Assembly: GCF_039522605.1 (NCBI RefSeq)
Contig: NZ_BAAADS010000025.1
Span: 372,001 to 436,000, forward strand
DNA: 64,000 bases
Direction: 5' to 3'
Origin: Lentibacillus siamensis
Lineage (GTDB): Bacteria > Bacillota > Bacilli > Bacillales > Amphibacillaceae
The notes beneath the pieces were generated by a model. That model ran no database searches, was not told the DNA's origin, and saw nothing but the letters and a program-made list of their open reading frames with translations. Made by a program: the position numbers and the translations under genes. Shown one piece after another: positions 26,189 through 34,933 of this stretch (positions are counted from its first letter, which is position 1; each line of letters opens with the position of its first letter).

Positions 26189-27259
26189 TTATCTGCGTGT
26201 TCCGAATTCCGAGAGGGTAAATTCCGTGTCCACATCAATTTCCATCCTAGGATACGTCTCTTCAAATCTTTTTTTATTATACCCCCTGTATCTGCTTTTT
26301 ACGATCTCTTCAACGCCAAGGGGATCCACTTCCATCTCCTGCAGCTTTTTAATTAATTGCACAGATTTGCGACTGATCTCCTTTTGAAACCTATTTTTAA
26401 TCTCTTTTTTCTTTTTCAGGCCGCCTTTCCCGGTAAATTCCCTTACGACAGCGTCAATCTTCAATGTGAAGTTCACTTTCAATTTACCGTTCTTTTTCAT
26501 AACCTCCACTTCCCTGGTGGAATCGACATTCTGAATAGCAGCATTATAATTTTTTGTTTCTAAAAAATATGTTCCATCCCGCAGGGTTTCATGAAGCATT
26601 TTAAACAACATAACTTGGTCCGGCGGAAGTTTATCTACGTACTGATCGCTGTTAAAAAGTGCCAGACCGGTTATTTTCGGCACTCCATTTTTCAGTTTTA
26701 TTATCGGTAAATAAGGGTCTATGATTTTACTGGCGACTTCTGAACTAAATTGTTTTAAATTTACAATTGGCATATTGCCGTTTTCAATATTATGTTCAAT
26801 TAAATCAGACAAAAAAACCCCTGCACCCTTCTTTGCTTTAATGGATGTCAGCATCTCATGGGTGGACCCTTCCACAATCGCCAAATTCAATTGCGTTCCA
26901 ATGCTCGGATCTCTTATCAGATAATCGATGTACTTACTTAATCCTTTTTGGGCGAGTTCCCTATTAAACAGCACCACTTCCAATTTCCCATTCAATAGTG
27001 ATTCTGATGCCTGGCGATTTAACTTATTCCTGTTCTCATAAATCATGGAAGCTGTATCCGTATATATTAAATCAACCAATTGTCCCTCCTCTAAATAGGT
27101 GGGAGCAACAACCGTCCCACGAATTGAATCCTCATCCACATAATCATACCCGGCGACGGTCACCATTAATATTTGATCAATCACCTGTTTTGGCATTTTG
27201 AAATTAATAAACAGGCTGACTGCTACAAACAACAAAATAACAGCATATTTACGACGCAT
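26189..27259 (-). CDS. Spore germination protein, GerC family (no lipobox)
   Basis: A 356-residue C subunit of a germinant receptor, closest to YndF/GerAC. It has the Ger(x)C N-terminal domain and the C-terminal three-helix domain; EEIVKSRYRGYNKKRFEETY is typical of the family. The N-terminal hydrophobic segment (about residues 4-21) carries no cysteine, so unlike most GerC proteins it cannot be made into a lipoprotein at a standard site. It overlaps the permease gene by 11 bp and is the last gene of the three-gene operon. The ATG at 27259 has AGAAGGGTGA. Confidence 0.9.
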   Translation of the reverse strand: MRRKYAVILLFVAVSLFINFKMPKQVIDQILMVTVAGYDYVDEDSIRGTVVAPTYLEEGQLVDLIYTDTASMIYENRNKLNRQASESLLNGKLEVVLFNRELAQKGLSKYIDYLIRDPSIGTQLNLAIVEGSTHEMLTSIKAKKGAGVFLSDLIEHNIENGNMPIVNLKQFSSEVASKIIDPYLPIIKLKNGVPKITGLALFNSDQYVDKLPPDQVMLFKMLHETLRDGTYFLETKNYNAAIQNVDSTREVEVMKKNGKLKVNFTLKIDAVVREFTGKGGLKKKKEIKNRFQKEISRKSVQLIKKLQEMEVDPLGVEEIVKSRYRGYNKKRFEETYPRMEIDVDTEFTLSEFGTRR

Positions 27260-28337
27260 GTTTTTTCACCCTTCTGCGAATCCAATGCAGCAGAAACAGA
27301 ATTGGTATATAGATAAACAGAAAATAACTGCCTACTTTCCCCGTTAGATCATTTAATACCCCAATCTCAGCCCGGTCATCAAAAAAAAGGCAGGAAATAA
27401 AAATAATCGCAAGTAAAACATAGCTGATTTTTCGCTGAGAAATTTGAAACTGTCTGGACAGGGTTCGACCGCATGCCCATGTATATAACGCAATATTGGG
27501 CAGGATGGAAAAGAACAGTGTGGCAATGCCGAAGTATTCAAACCGGGCCAAAATAGGCAACTCTATAATTTTCCATAAACCTAACGTTGCCCAGATAATT
27601 TCTTTCAGTTCGGCTTGATTATAATAAACGAATGATATGAAACAGACGAATGTATAAAAAAGCGTTGTATACAGATTGCCATAGTGGGCAAATTTTTGTG
27701 AATGCTGTGCCTTTTGGATAAATGGATAGAAGACCAATAATGTGACAAAGCCCATAAAATTTAAAATTGCCAGCGAACTGGACTGGATAATTTCAATAAT
27801 CGAATGATCAAAAAACGGCATAATGTTGGACATACGGGCATACTGCAACGGGAAAAAGAATGACAAGATCAATAAAGAAGGATAAACAACTCCGAAAAAA
27901 CTAACCCCGACAACAATTCTGAATTCACCGCCAATAATGTAAAATACCAACGGGAGAATAAACAATAACACAGCCCAAAGACTCATATGCGGGAACATCC
28001 ATACCTGGATAATTTCCAGATATGTGCGCATAACAACAACTGCCATTGTTAATAAATAAACGGCGAAAAGAGTAGTACAAACTGTCCCGATCCACTTGCC
28101 CAGTGCAAATGAATGAATGGAAACGATGTCCCCTTGCTCGTCATGATTCAACATGGCATACATGATCATTATTATAAAACTGATACCGGCACCCGCTATG
28201 GGCAGAGACATCCAGGCATCGTGACCAGCATACTTAATGATATAGCTTTGAAAACCCAGCACCCCTACCCCAACCTGTGAAGCAGTAATCAGTATGAACA
28301 CCATTAGTGATGAAACACTGTCTTTGGCTCCTATCAT
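27249..28337 (-). CDS. Spore germination permease, GerAB family
   Basis: A 362-residue membrane protein with about ten helices, related to amino-acid permeases (APC) and to GerAB/YndE, which bind the germinant. Characteristic features are LILITASQVGVGVLGFQ-like opening helices (residues 12-30) and a conserved DEQGDIVSIH loop near 66. It is flanked by GerA and GerC subunit genes. The start has GAGGGA. Expression in the forespore is implied by the sigma-G promoter upstream of the operon. Confidence 0.93.
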   Translation of the reverse strand: MIGAKDSVSSLMVFILITASQVGVGVLGFQSYIIKYAGHDAWMSLPIAGAGISFIIMIMYAMLNHDEQGDIVSIHSFALGKWIGTVCTTLFAVYLLTMAVVVMRTYLEIIQVWMFPHMSLWAVLLFILPLVFYIIGGEFRIVVGVSFFGVVYPSLLILSFFFPLQYARMSNIMPFFDHSIIEIIQSSSLAILNFMGFVTLLVFYPFIQKAQHSQKFAHYGNLYTTLFYTFVCFISFVYYNQAELKEIIWATLGLWKIIELPILARFEYFGIATLFFSILPNIALYTWACGRTLSRQFQISQRKISYVLLAIIFISCLFFDDRAEIGVLNDLTGKVGSYFLFIYIPILFLLHWIRRRVKKHAS

Positions 28338-28357
28338 AACTTATCCCTCGATTAGTT

Positions 28358-29812
28358 TTACTCTTTTTTTGTCGGTCGATTGATTTTACTTGGACGAACC
28401 ATAAATGGGCGTTTGTTTTGTTTATCAAAAGGAAGCCGTATAAACGCATCCTTCAAATCCTTATACCGGAATGGAACAAGCGGCTCAAGGAAAGGTCTTC
28501 CCAATGAAGTTAGCTTTATCAAATGAACCATTATATAACAGATAGCGACGGCAATACCGAACATTCCATATACATGCGCAACAAGAATCAGCGGAAACCG
28601 GATCAACCGAATCGTGTTGCCCATTTGGTAGACGGGTGTGGTAAAGGAACCGAGCGCGGCCAGTGCCACTAGAATTAACAGCACATTACTTGTCATACCT
28701 GCCTGAACAGCTGCAGTTCCGATGACAATACCACCAACAATACCAATGGTCTGACCAATCTTAGCCGGCAATCGGGCACCTGCTTCCCTTAAAAGTTCAA
28801 TTGTCAGTTCCAGAAGAAGTGCTTCAAACACAGGCTGAAACGGAACCATTGTTCTGGAACTGATCAGCGGCCCCAGTAATGCTTTTGGGATAACCTCGAA
28901 ATGGTGTGTCAGTACCGCAACATATAACGGGGTAACCAAAATGGAGAAAAACACCGCAAACAACCGAATCATGCGGAATGATGATGCAATCGTCCAATTA
29001 AGAAAGTAATCCTCAAATGCGGAAAAGAACTCCACCAAGGTGGTTGGGCCAATTAAAACATGTGGGGACCCATCAACAAAGATGGCCACCTTTCCCTCAA
29101 CAAGAACCGCAGCAATCCGATCCGGCCGCTCGGTATCAAGCAGCTGCGGGAATGGCGAATTCTTGTTATCTGCTATCGTCTGCTGAATATAGGAACTGTC
29201 AATCACCTGATCAATTTCCAGATCACTTATTCGCTGAACAGCAGTATTAACATTTTCTTCATCAGCAATCCCTTTGATTGACACAACGGCAACTTCCGTT
29301 TTTGTTACCGTTCCAACCGATAACGTCTGAATATTTAATTCCGGAATTGCAAGCCGTTGTTTGACGAGATTTAAGTTGGTATCGATATTTTCAATGAATG
29401 CTTCTTTCGGGCCGACAACACTGAATTCCACTTCCGGGATGCTGATTTGTCTCGATTTTTTAAGTGGAATGGGAACAAGCATAAATTGACCGGATTCATT
29501 GTCAGCATACAGGACGAGATACCCTTGTATAAGTTGTTCTTTCAATTTACTGACGTCATTGGAAATGAATGTTTTCGTTATTGGAATAATCTGATCTATT
29601 TCTTTCAGTGTTTCAAATTCGCCCTGCTGCAAATATGGCATCACAAATTTTTCAAGTTTCTCCTGATTAATGGATGTTTTTAAATAGCCCATCGTTATCG
29701 GAAAATCATTTTGTTCAAATGTGTATTCCACAAAATCATCATTCTGCCTAAATTCCTCTAATGCCTGCTTCAATTCACGAAACTTTTTTCGTTCTTCCCA
29801 CTTCTTTTTCAT
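28358..29812 (-). CDS. Spore germination protein, GerA family
   Basis: A 484-residue A subunit of a germinant receptor. It has an N-terminal soluble domain (about 1-250), then the conserved FVDGSPHVLIGPTTLVEFF block and a membrane domain of about five helices in the C-terminal half, with a basic tail. It is closest to YndD/GerAA. ATG 29812 was chosen because AGAGGA precedes it and the protein then starts with the charged KKKWEERKK segment expected for this family; an in-frame frame extends 46 codons further without a ribosome site. First gene of the operon. Confidence 0.93.
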   Translation of the reverse strand: MKKKWEERKKFRELKQALEEFRQNDDFVEYTFEQNDFPITMGYLKTSINQEKLEKFVMPYLQQGEFETLKEIDQIIPITKTFISNDVSKLKEQLIQGYLVLYADNESGQFMLVPIPLKKSRQISIPEVEFSVVGPKEAFIENIDTNLNLVKQRLAIPELNIQTLSVGTVTKTEVAVVSIKGIADEENVNTAVQRISDLEIDQVIDSSYIQQTIADNKNSPFPQLLDTERPDRIAAVLVEGKVAIFVDGSPHVLIGPTTLVEFFSAFEDYFLNWTIASSFRMIRLFAVFFSILVTPLYVAVLTHHFEVIPKALLGPLISSRTMVPFQPVFEALLLELTIELLREAGARLPAKIGQTIGIVGGIVIGTAAVQAGMTSNVLLILVALAALGSFTTPVYQMGNTIRLIRFPLILVAHVYGMFGIAVAICYIMVHLIKLTSLGRPFLEPLVPFRYKDLKDAFIRLPFDKQNKRPFMVRPSKINRPTKKE

Positions 29813-29847
29813 GAATACATCCTCTTTAGTTAACAAGTTATAACACT

Positions 29848-29877
29848 TAGTATGAGGGTATTGACAGAATATATTCA
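29848..29877 (-). promoter_or_regulatory. Sigma-G promoter of the germination operon
   Basis: On the minus strand TGAATA (29877-29872) and CATACTA (29854-29848) are separated by 17 bp. Both match the sigma-G consensus (GHATR and CATWMTA). It lies about 36 bp upstream of the GerA-family start. Confidence 0.82.
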
Positions 29878-30003
29878 TAGCAGACGAATCGGCTTCACAA
29901 CAAGTTTTGGTCTGGAATGTGAATTTCCTAACGGTAAAAAACATTGACAATGGAACAGGAAATTGTCATAATTACAAAGAATAAATTAAATACGGTTACC
30001 TTT

Positions 30004-30126
30004 AATTCAGTTCCGTGAGACTGGCAAGGTGGTAACAGAATATAGTAATGACTGTACAAAATATTGCTGCAGTGCAGTTTCTGTGTATATTTACACCTTG
30101 CCAATGAACAGGCAAGGTGTTTTTTT
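30004..30126 (+). promoter_or_regulatory. PyrR-binding leader and attenuator of pyrP
   Basis: The leader has a PyrR-loop-like segment TTCCGTGAGACTGGCAAGG (about 30011-30029). GGCAAGGTGG (30023-30032) is repeated as the 3' arm of a later terminator. The 5' arm of the terminator (ACACCTTGCC, 30093-30102) can pair with either copy, which gives an antiterminator. When PyrR with UMP holds the first segment, the terminator wins. This is the standard pyr attenuation logic. Confidence 0.85.
30093..30126 (+). terminator. Attenuator hairpin upstream of pyrP
   Basis: ACACCTTGCC (30093-30102) pairs with GGCAAGGTGT (30111-30120) around an 8-nt loop and is followed by six T residues. It ends 62 bp before the pyrP start. 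Confidence 0.9.
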
Positions 30127-30188
30127 ATGTCCGGAATCAGGTGTGAAACCTGGTATAGCTGGAAATTTACTATGAGGGAGAGTCTAGC

Positions 30189-31469
30189 ATGAAACAAAAC
30201 GAAATTCAGGTTCACGAACGATTGCCATTTTTACAAAGTTTGCCGCTCGGTTTGCAGCACTTATTTGCCATGTTTGGTTCAACAGTGCTTGTCCCCGTTT
30301 TGTTTGGCGTTGATCCGGCAACGATTCTGTTTATGAACGGTGTTGGAACATTATTATATATTTTTATAACAAAAGGGAAAATCCCAGCATATCTGGGCTC
30401 CAGTTTTGCATTTATCTCCCCGGTTTTCGTTGTACTGGGGCAATATGCGGGCGGCCAGGGCTACAGTTACGTTTTAGGAGGTTTTTTGGCTGTTGGTGTT
30501 ATTTTATGTGTGGTAGCATTGATCATTAAAGTTGCTGGCACAGCATGGATTGATACCATTTTTCCACCGGCTTCCATGGGTGCGATTGTAGCTGTTATCG
30601 GGCTTGAACTTGTACCGACAGCTGCTGAAATGGCCGGATGGATCGCACCGGCTGATGCAGACAGTTCCTGGGCTGTGGATCCGAATACAGCACTTGTCTC
30701 CTTCTTAACCCTAGCCATTACAATAATCTGCTGGGTAACATTACGCGGCTTTTTGAAAATCATCCCGATTCTGATTGGGATTATCAGTGGCTATGTGATT
30801 GCGTTTCTGTTCGGGATTGTTGATTTTTCAAAAGTGCAGGAGGCTGCCTGGATCACCATGCCAACCTACTACCAAATGAAAATTGACTGGTCTGCCATTA
30901 TGGTCATTATCCCAGCAGCACTTGTCATCATCCCGGAACATATTGGACACTTATTTGTAACTGGCAATATTGTCAAAAAAGATCTGACAAAAGATCCCGG
31001 ATTAGACCGGTCATTAATGGGGAACGGTATTTCCACCATCCTATCCAGTTTTTTCGGGGCAACACCAAACACAACCTATGGGGAAAATATCGGCGTACTG
31101 GCAATCACAAGAGTTTATTCAACCTGGATAATCGGTATGGCTGCCGTGATTGCGATAGCTCTGTCATTCTGCGGAAAACTTGCGGCTCTTATTTCATCTA
31201 TTCCGACACCGGTCATGGGCGGCATTTCTCTGTTATTGTTCGGTATTATTGCAGCCAGTGGTATTCGAATGCTTGTGGAAGCACAAATCGATTATAATAA
31301 TTCACAAAACCTGATCCTGACCTCTGTTGTTCTTGTCATCGGAATCAGCGGCGCCACCATTCAATTAGGTTCCGTTGCACTGACCGGCATGGGCCTAGCG
31401 ACGATTGTAGCTATCATCCTGAGTCTTCTCTTTAAAGTGTTTGATTTGCTGAAGTTGTCAAATGAATAA
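30189..31469 (+). CDS. pyrP: Uracil permease PyrP (NCS2 family)
   Basis: A 426-residue nucleobase:cation symporter with about 12-14 helices, about the usual PyrP/UraA length. Key segments are LPLGLQHLFAMFGSTVLVP (residues 17-35), SSFAFISPV, IPEHIGHLFVTGNIV and the GATPNTTYGENIG motif typical of uracil carriers. The PyrR leader upstream confirms pyrimidine control. The ATG follows GAGGGAG. The gene stands alone, without the rest of the pyr operon. Confidence 0.92.
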   Translation: MKQNEIQVHERLPFLQSLPLGLQHLFAMFGSTVLVPVLFGVDPATILFMNGVGTLLYIFITKGKIPAYLGSSFAFISPVFVVLGQYAGGQGYSYVLGGFLAVGVILCVVALIIKVAGTAWIDTIFPPASMGAIVAVIGLELVPTAAEMAGWIAPADADSSWAVDPNTALVSFLTLAITIICWVTLRGFLKIIPILIGIISGYVIAFLFGIVDFSKVQEAAWITMPTYYQMKIDWSAIMVIIPAALVIIPEHIGHLFVTGNIVKKDLTKDPGLDRSLMGNGISTILSSFFGATPNTTYGENIGVLAITRVYSTWIIGMAAVIAIALSFCGKLAALISSIPTPVMGGISLLLFGIIAASGIRMLVEAQIDYNNSQNLILTSVVLVIGISGATIQLGSVALTGMGLATIVAIILSLLFKVFDLLKLSNE

Positions 31470-31512
31470 GTTGAGAATAATGGTGCCGTTTTAAAACGAA
31501 TACCCCAAACAA

Positions 31513-31553
31513 GAGAATCCATTTAAAAAAAAGTCAAAATGGATTCTTTATTT
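31513..31553 (+). terminator. Terminator of pyrP
   Basis: AGAATCCATTT pairs with AAATGGATTCT and is followed by TTATTT. It lies 44 bp past the pyrP stop and is also suited to the convergent gene. Confidence 0.65.
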
Positions 31554-31569
31554 ATGAATGTAAGCCAGC

Positions 31570-32337
31570 TTAATCCAAATGATCAAAACGTTCTTCCAAT
31601 AATTGCATACGCTCATTAAACAACGTAGGGTATGAAAAATAACCGAGCATGATACTTGTGATCACCGCCGTTGTTAAAAGCAGAAACAGAATCAATAATT
31701 GGAACATTACGGCTTGAACAGGGTCAGCACCAGCTATAATTTGCCCGCTCATCATTCCGGGAAGCTGCACAAGTCCAATCGTTTTTTGTTTTTCAATGGT
31801 CGGGATAGTACTTGCTTTAATAGATGTAATCAATGGCTTGTGAACGGCTTGCTTCGGTGTACCGCCCAGCGTTAAAATCAGTTCTGTTTCGTCCTTTCGT
31901 GAGGCCATTTCCGCAGTAAACCGGTTAAGAAACAATATCCCAAGTACCATAGAATTCCCAATAACCATTCCGCTGATTGGGATGATATATTGTGCGGTTG
32001 GCGGCGTGATATTCAAACTGAGTAGAATAACCTGTGTTAATATTTCAACAAAACAAAATGTAACGATCAGCTTCCATGTAATTCCGGGTATAGACGTACC
32101 CTTTTTCCGGGCATTCTGTGTAGCTGCCCCAATCATGAGTACAATCATTAACAGAATATAAAGGATGTTATCCGAATCAAAAACAAATTGCAGGAGATAA
32201 CCTACGGCAAGCAATTGAATAATGGACCGGATCGTTGCAATGACAGTATCTTTCTCCAGGCCAAGATTTAGCGTTTTGGATAGAATAAGCGGGATAATCA
32301 CGAAAATTAATGTGATGGTCAGTGTAAGAAAACTCAC
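31570..32337 (-). CDS. fetB: UPF0014 membrane permease, FetB-like
   Basis: A 255-residue membrane protein with about seven helices, of the UPF0014 family (E. coli FetB, B. subtilis YjkA). In E. coli FetAB exports iron and helps resist oxidative stress. Signatures are LGGTPKQAV near residue 160 and LPGMMSGQIIAGADPVQAVMFQ near 195. Its ATG overlaps the ATPase stop by 4 bp, so the pair is co-translated. Substrate is inferred from the family. Confidence 0.85.
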   Translation of the reverse strand: MSFLTLTITLIFVIIPLILSKTLNLGLEKDTVIATIRSIIQLLAVGYLLQFVFDSDNILYILLMIVLMIGAATQNARKKGTSIPGITWKLIVTFCFVEILTQVILLSLNITPPTAQYIIPISGMVIGNSMVLGILFLNRFTAEMASRKDETELILTLGGTPKQAVHKPLITSIKASTIPTIEKQKTIGLVQLPGMMSGQIIAGADPVQAVMFQLLILFLLLTTAVITSIMLGYFSYPTLFNERMQLLEERFDHLD

Positions 32338-33062
32338 TCCGCTTCCCCCTTTACAAAACGTTTTACCTGTTCATTTTTTGGGTCATTTAGTAACGCACTC
32401 TCCCCGGATTCCATGAGCCGCCCGCCTATCATTACCCATGTGTACGTCCCAATCGTTAAAGCTTGTTCCAGATTATGTGTAATCCAAATAACGGTTGTAC
32501 CGTATTGTTGATTAATTTGTACAATAAGCTCTTCAATATCCTGTTTGGAGACACGATCGAGCGAAGAGGTGATTTCATCAAGCAGCAAAATCTTAGGCCG
32601 ATTAACAAGAGTGCGGGCAATTGATAGTTTTTGACGCTGACCGCCTGATAAGTCCTTGCTGTTCCGATTTAAAAAATCCTTGCCCAGCCCCACCACCTGC
32701 ATCAATTCTTCCGCTTCTTCATCCGATAACGTTTTTCCCTGAAGTGTTAACGGCAGTGCGAGATTTTCTCTGACACTGCCATTTATTATAGTTGCACTTT
32801 GCAGCGCGATACCAACATCCCGACGCAGTTCCACCGGGTCATAGCTTAAAATGTTTTTTCCATCAACATAAATTTCTCCGGAGCTTGGTGATTTCAGACC
32901 ATTACTTAATAGGAACAATGTCGTCTTGCCGGCACCTGAGGGCCCGACCAAAGTGGTGATGGCGCCCTTGGAAAATGATCCGGTTATATTTTGCAGAATA
33001 TGTAAACCGTCGGCAGCGTAATTCACTCGTTCAAATCGTATTGCATCATCATGTGCTGTCAT
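32334..33062 (-). CDS. fetA: ABC transporter ATPase, FetA-like
   Basis: A 242-residue ATPase with Walker A GPSGAGKTT (near 40-48), a Q-loop, signature LSGGQRQKLS (near 137-146) and Walker B ILLLDEITSSLD. It pairs with the FetB-like permease that overlaps it downstream. ATG 33062 is preferred over a GTG three codons upstream because AGGGAAG is then correctly spaced. No substrate-binding protein accompanies it, which fits an exporter. Confidence 0.88.
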   Translation of the reverse strand: MTAHDDAIRFERVNYAADGLHILQNITGSFSKGAITTLVGPSGAGKTTLFLLSNGLKSPSSGEIYVDGKNILSYDPVELRRDVGIALQSATIINGSVRENLALPLTLQGKTLSDEEAEELMQVVGLGKDFLNRNSKDLSGGQRQKLSIARTLVNRPKILLLDEITSSLDRVSKQDIEELIVQINQQYGTTVIWITHNLEQALTIGTYTWVMIGGRLMESGESALLNDPKNEQVKRFVKGEAE

Positions 33063-33361
33063 ATCGTCCACTTCCCTTTTTCTCGGTAAAACTGCACCAT
33101 TCAGGTGTGCTGTTTGCTTTCTTTTATTTAACTTTCGCGATTAGCATGTACCTTATCCATTGTTATGAATTATCCCCTGTGAAACCAAAATTCACAGAGA
33201 TTGTTATAATAACCAATTCCGGCAGTCCACTCTTATCATGTAAATCATCATGCAGATCGATAGCTTCTATTGTATTTTGAGAAATAAGCGTTCGAGCAGC
33301 TTCCGCATCCACCACCATTGTATGTTAGTAGCAATCCATATTTGTATTTTAATTTGATGAT
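33063..33361. other. Intergenic region with a possible decayed frame
   Basis: A minus-strand frame of 51 codons (33163-33318) reads a protein-like sequence but has no ribosome site and no known match that I recognise. A phased repeat array follows at 33362. No other feature is evident. Confidence 0.35.
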
Positions 33362-33504
33362 GCACGTTTTAAACAGTGTTCGCACGTTTGGAATGGGCCT
33401 TCGCACGTTTCAACCGGAGTTCGCACGTTTGGAATGGGACTTCGCACGTTTCAACCGGAGTTCGCAAGTTTGGGGTGGAACTTCGCACGTTTCAAGCAGT
33501 ATCC
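33362..33504 (+). repeat. Tandem array of 7 units, 20-21 bp each
   Basis: GCACGTTT-type cores (one reads GCAAGTTT) begin at 33362, 33382, 33403, 33423, 33444, 33464 and 33485, alternating 20 and 21 bp. Two variant bodies alternate (GGAATGGGNCTTC and CAACCGGAGTTC). It lies 15 bp past the stop codon of the DacC-like gene. Confidence 0.9.
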
Positions 33505-33518
33505 AAGTCAAGTCTTAC

Positions 33519-34883
33519 TCATGCCTTTTGTTGATCGGCAATCATTTCAACCAGCTTATCCTCAATTTCCGGCCCATCCTCTTCATCAATCAAGTTGTTC
33601 AGCATAATGGAAAAAATCAACTTTCGCCCGTTTTCCATTTGCACATATCCTGACAATGTGCTGACATCCATAATGGTACCGGTCTTGGCTTTTACATTCA
33701 GATCGTCCATACGTTCACGCAGTGTTCCTCCAACCATTCGCTCCGACACTCCTGCAACAGGAAGTGCGTCCACGTACGTTTCAACCCAGTCTTCATCTTG
33801 AATTTGGTACAACAATTTTGTAATTGCATTTGGCGGGACAAGATCAGCATGCGAAATACCAGAGCCGTCACGTATGACCAGATTATCTGTGTTGATTCCC
33901 AGACCGCGCAGTTCCTTTTCCATAACTTCCAGGCCAGTTTCCCAGCGGCCTTCACCCTGAACGACTTTTCCCATTTCTTTGACCAACATTTCGGCAATCG
34001 TATTGTTGCTTAATTTCATGAGCGGCATCAACAGTTCAGACAGTGGCATCGATTTATGTGTGAACAGAACTTCCGCATTATTAGGAGCAGCGCCGGTTAT
34101 TATTTCTCCGTTCCAGCTGATTCCATAGTTTTGGAGTGATTGTTTGAACAATCTCAAAGCATAACCGGTCGGCTCCCAAACAGCCATCCATTCCTTTACA
34201 TTGGGCGATCCCGCCGGAATGGTCCCTTCCATGATAATTGTATTGCCGCCGTGGATACGGTTAAGTGTCAAATCTTCCTCGACTCCTGCATCAGTTGTCA
34301 TGGCGATATTTTTCACTTTTACATAGTTTGTCTCCGGAATAACCCTGACAGACGGCTTCTCACCCCGTTCCCCCGGAACCACCTCAATAATAACTGACCC
34401 CGCATCATAATCCCGATCCGGAGATGCTGTCAAAGCGGAAACTTGTGCACCATAGTACCAGTCTTCATCCGTCCAAATCATATCCTGGGACAGACGGACA
34501 TCATCATACCAGGTATCATCACCAATAATATTCCCGTTGATTGTATTGATTCCACTCGCTTTTATTTTTTGGGCAAAATCATCGAAGTCAGTTGGCAACA
34601 GAGTCGGATCACCTTGACCTTTTAAAATCAAATCGCCAGCCAATGTTTGTCCATGCACCTGCCCGGTTGTCAGCACTTTCGTTTGAAATGTATAATCTTT
34701 CCCCAATATGGAAAGTGCCGCAGCTGAAGTCAGCAGCTTCATATTCGAAGCCGGCCGAAGCCTTACATCCCCCATATGCTCATAAACCAATTCTCCGTTT
34801 GAAGTTTCCCGAATACTGATGCCGGCGATTGCCCCTTTTAGATCAGGCGCATTTTCTATGTAACTGTTCAGCTCTTCTGTCAT
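33519..34883 (-). CDS. dacC: D-Ala-D-Ala carboxypeptidase, S13 family, no signal peptide
   Basis: A 454-residue penicillin-binding protein of the PBP4/DacC type. The active-site SNMK (S46, K49), the SNN motif near residue 290 and KTGT near 413 are all present, with the usual inserted domains between. DacC enzymes normally trim peptidoglycan pentapeptides outside the cell, but this frame starts at MTEELNSYIEN with no hydrophobic leader. GGGAGGG lies 7 bp before ATG 34883, so the start is well supported. The sulfotransferase gene is 50 bp upstream on the same strand. Confidence 0.87.
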   Translation of the reverse strand: MTEELNSYIENAPDLKGAIAGISIRETSNGELVYEHMGDVRLRPASNMKLLTSAAALSILGKDYTFQTKVLTTGQVHGQTLAGDLILKGQGDPTLLPTDFDDFAQKIKASGINTINGNIIGDDTWYDDVRLSQDMIWTDEDWYYGAQVSALTASPDRDYDAGSVIIEVVPGERGEKPSVRVIPETNYVKVKNIAMTTDAGVEEDLTLNRIHGGNTIIMEGTIPAGSPNVKEWMAVWEPTGYALRLFKQSLQNYGISWNGEIITGAAPNNAEVLFTHKSMPLSELLMPLMKLSNNTIAEMLVKEMGKVVQGEGRWETGLEVMEKELRGLGINTDNLVIRDGSGISHADLVPPNAITKLLYQIQDEDWVETYVDALPVAGVSERMVGGTLRERMDDLNVKAKTGTIMDVSTLSGYVQMENGRKLIFSIMLNNLIDEEDGPEIEDKLVEMIADQQKA

Positions 34884-34933
34884 GGCTGACCCTCCCCTGC
34901 CCTATTTACAAAATACGGTTTATACCTCTGTAA

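Noticed and set aside
33163..33318. Minus-strand 51-codon frame upstream of the array
   Set aside because: Composition looks protein-like but there is no ribosome site or known family; mentioned only in the intergenic entry.
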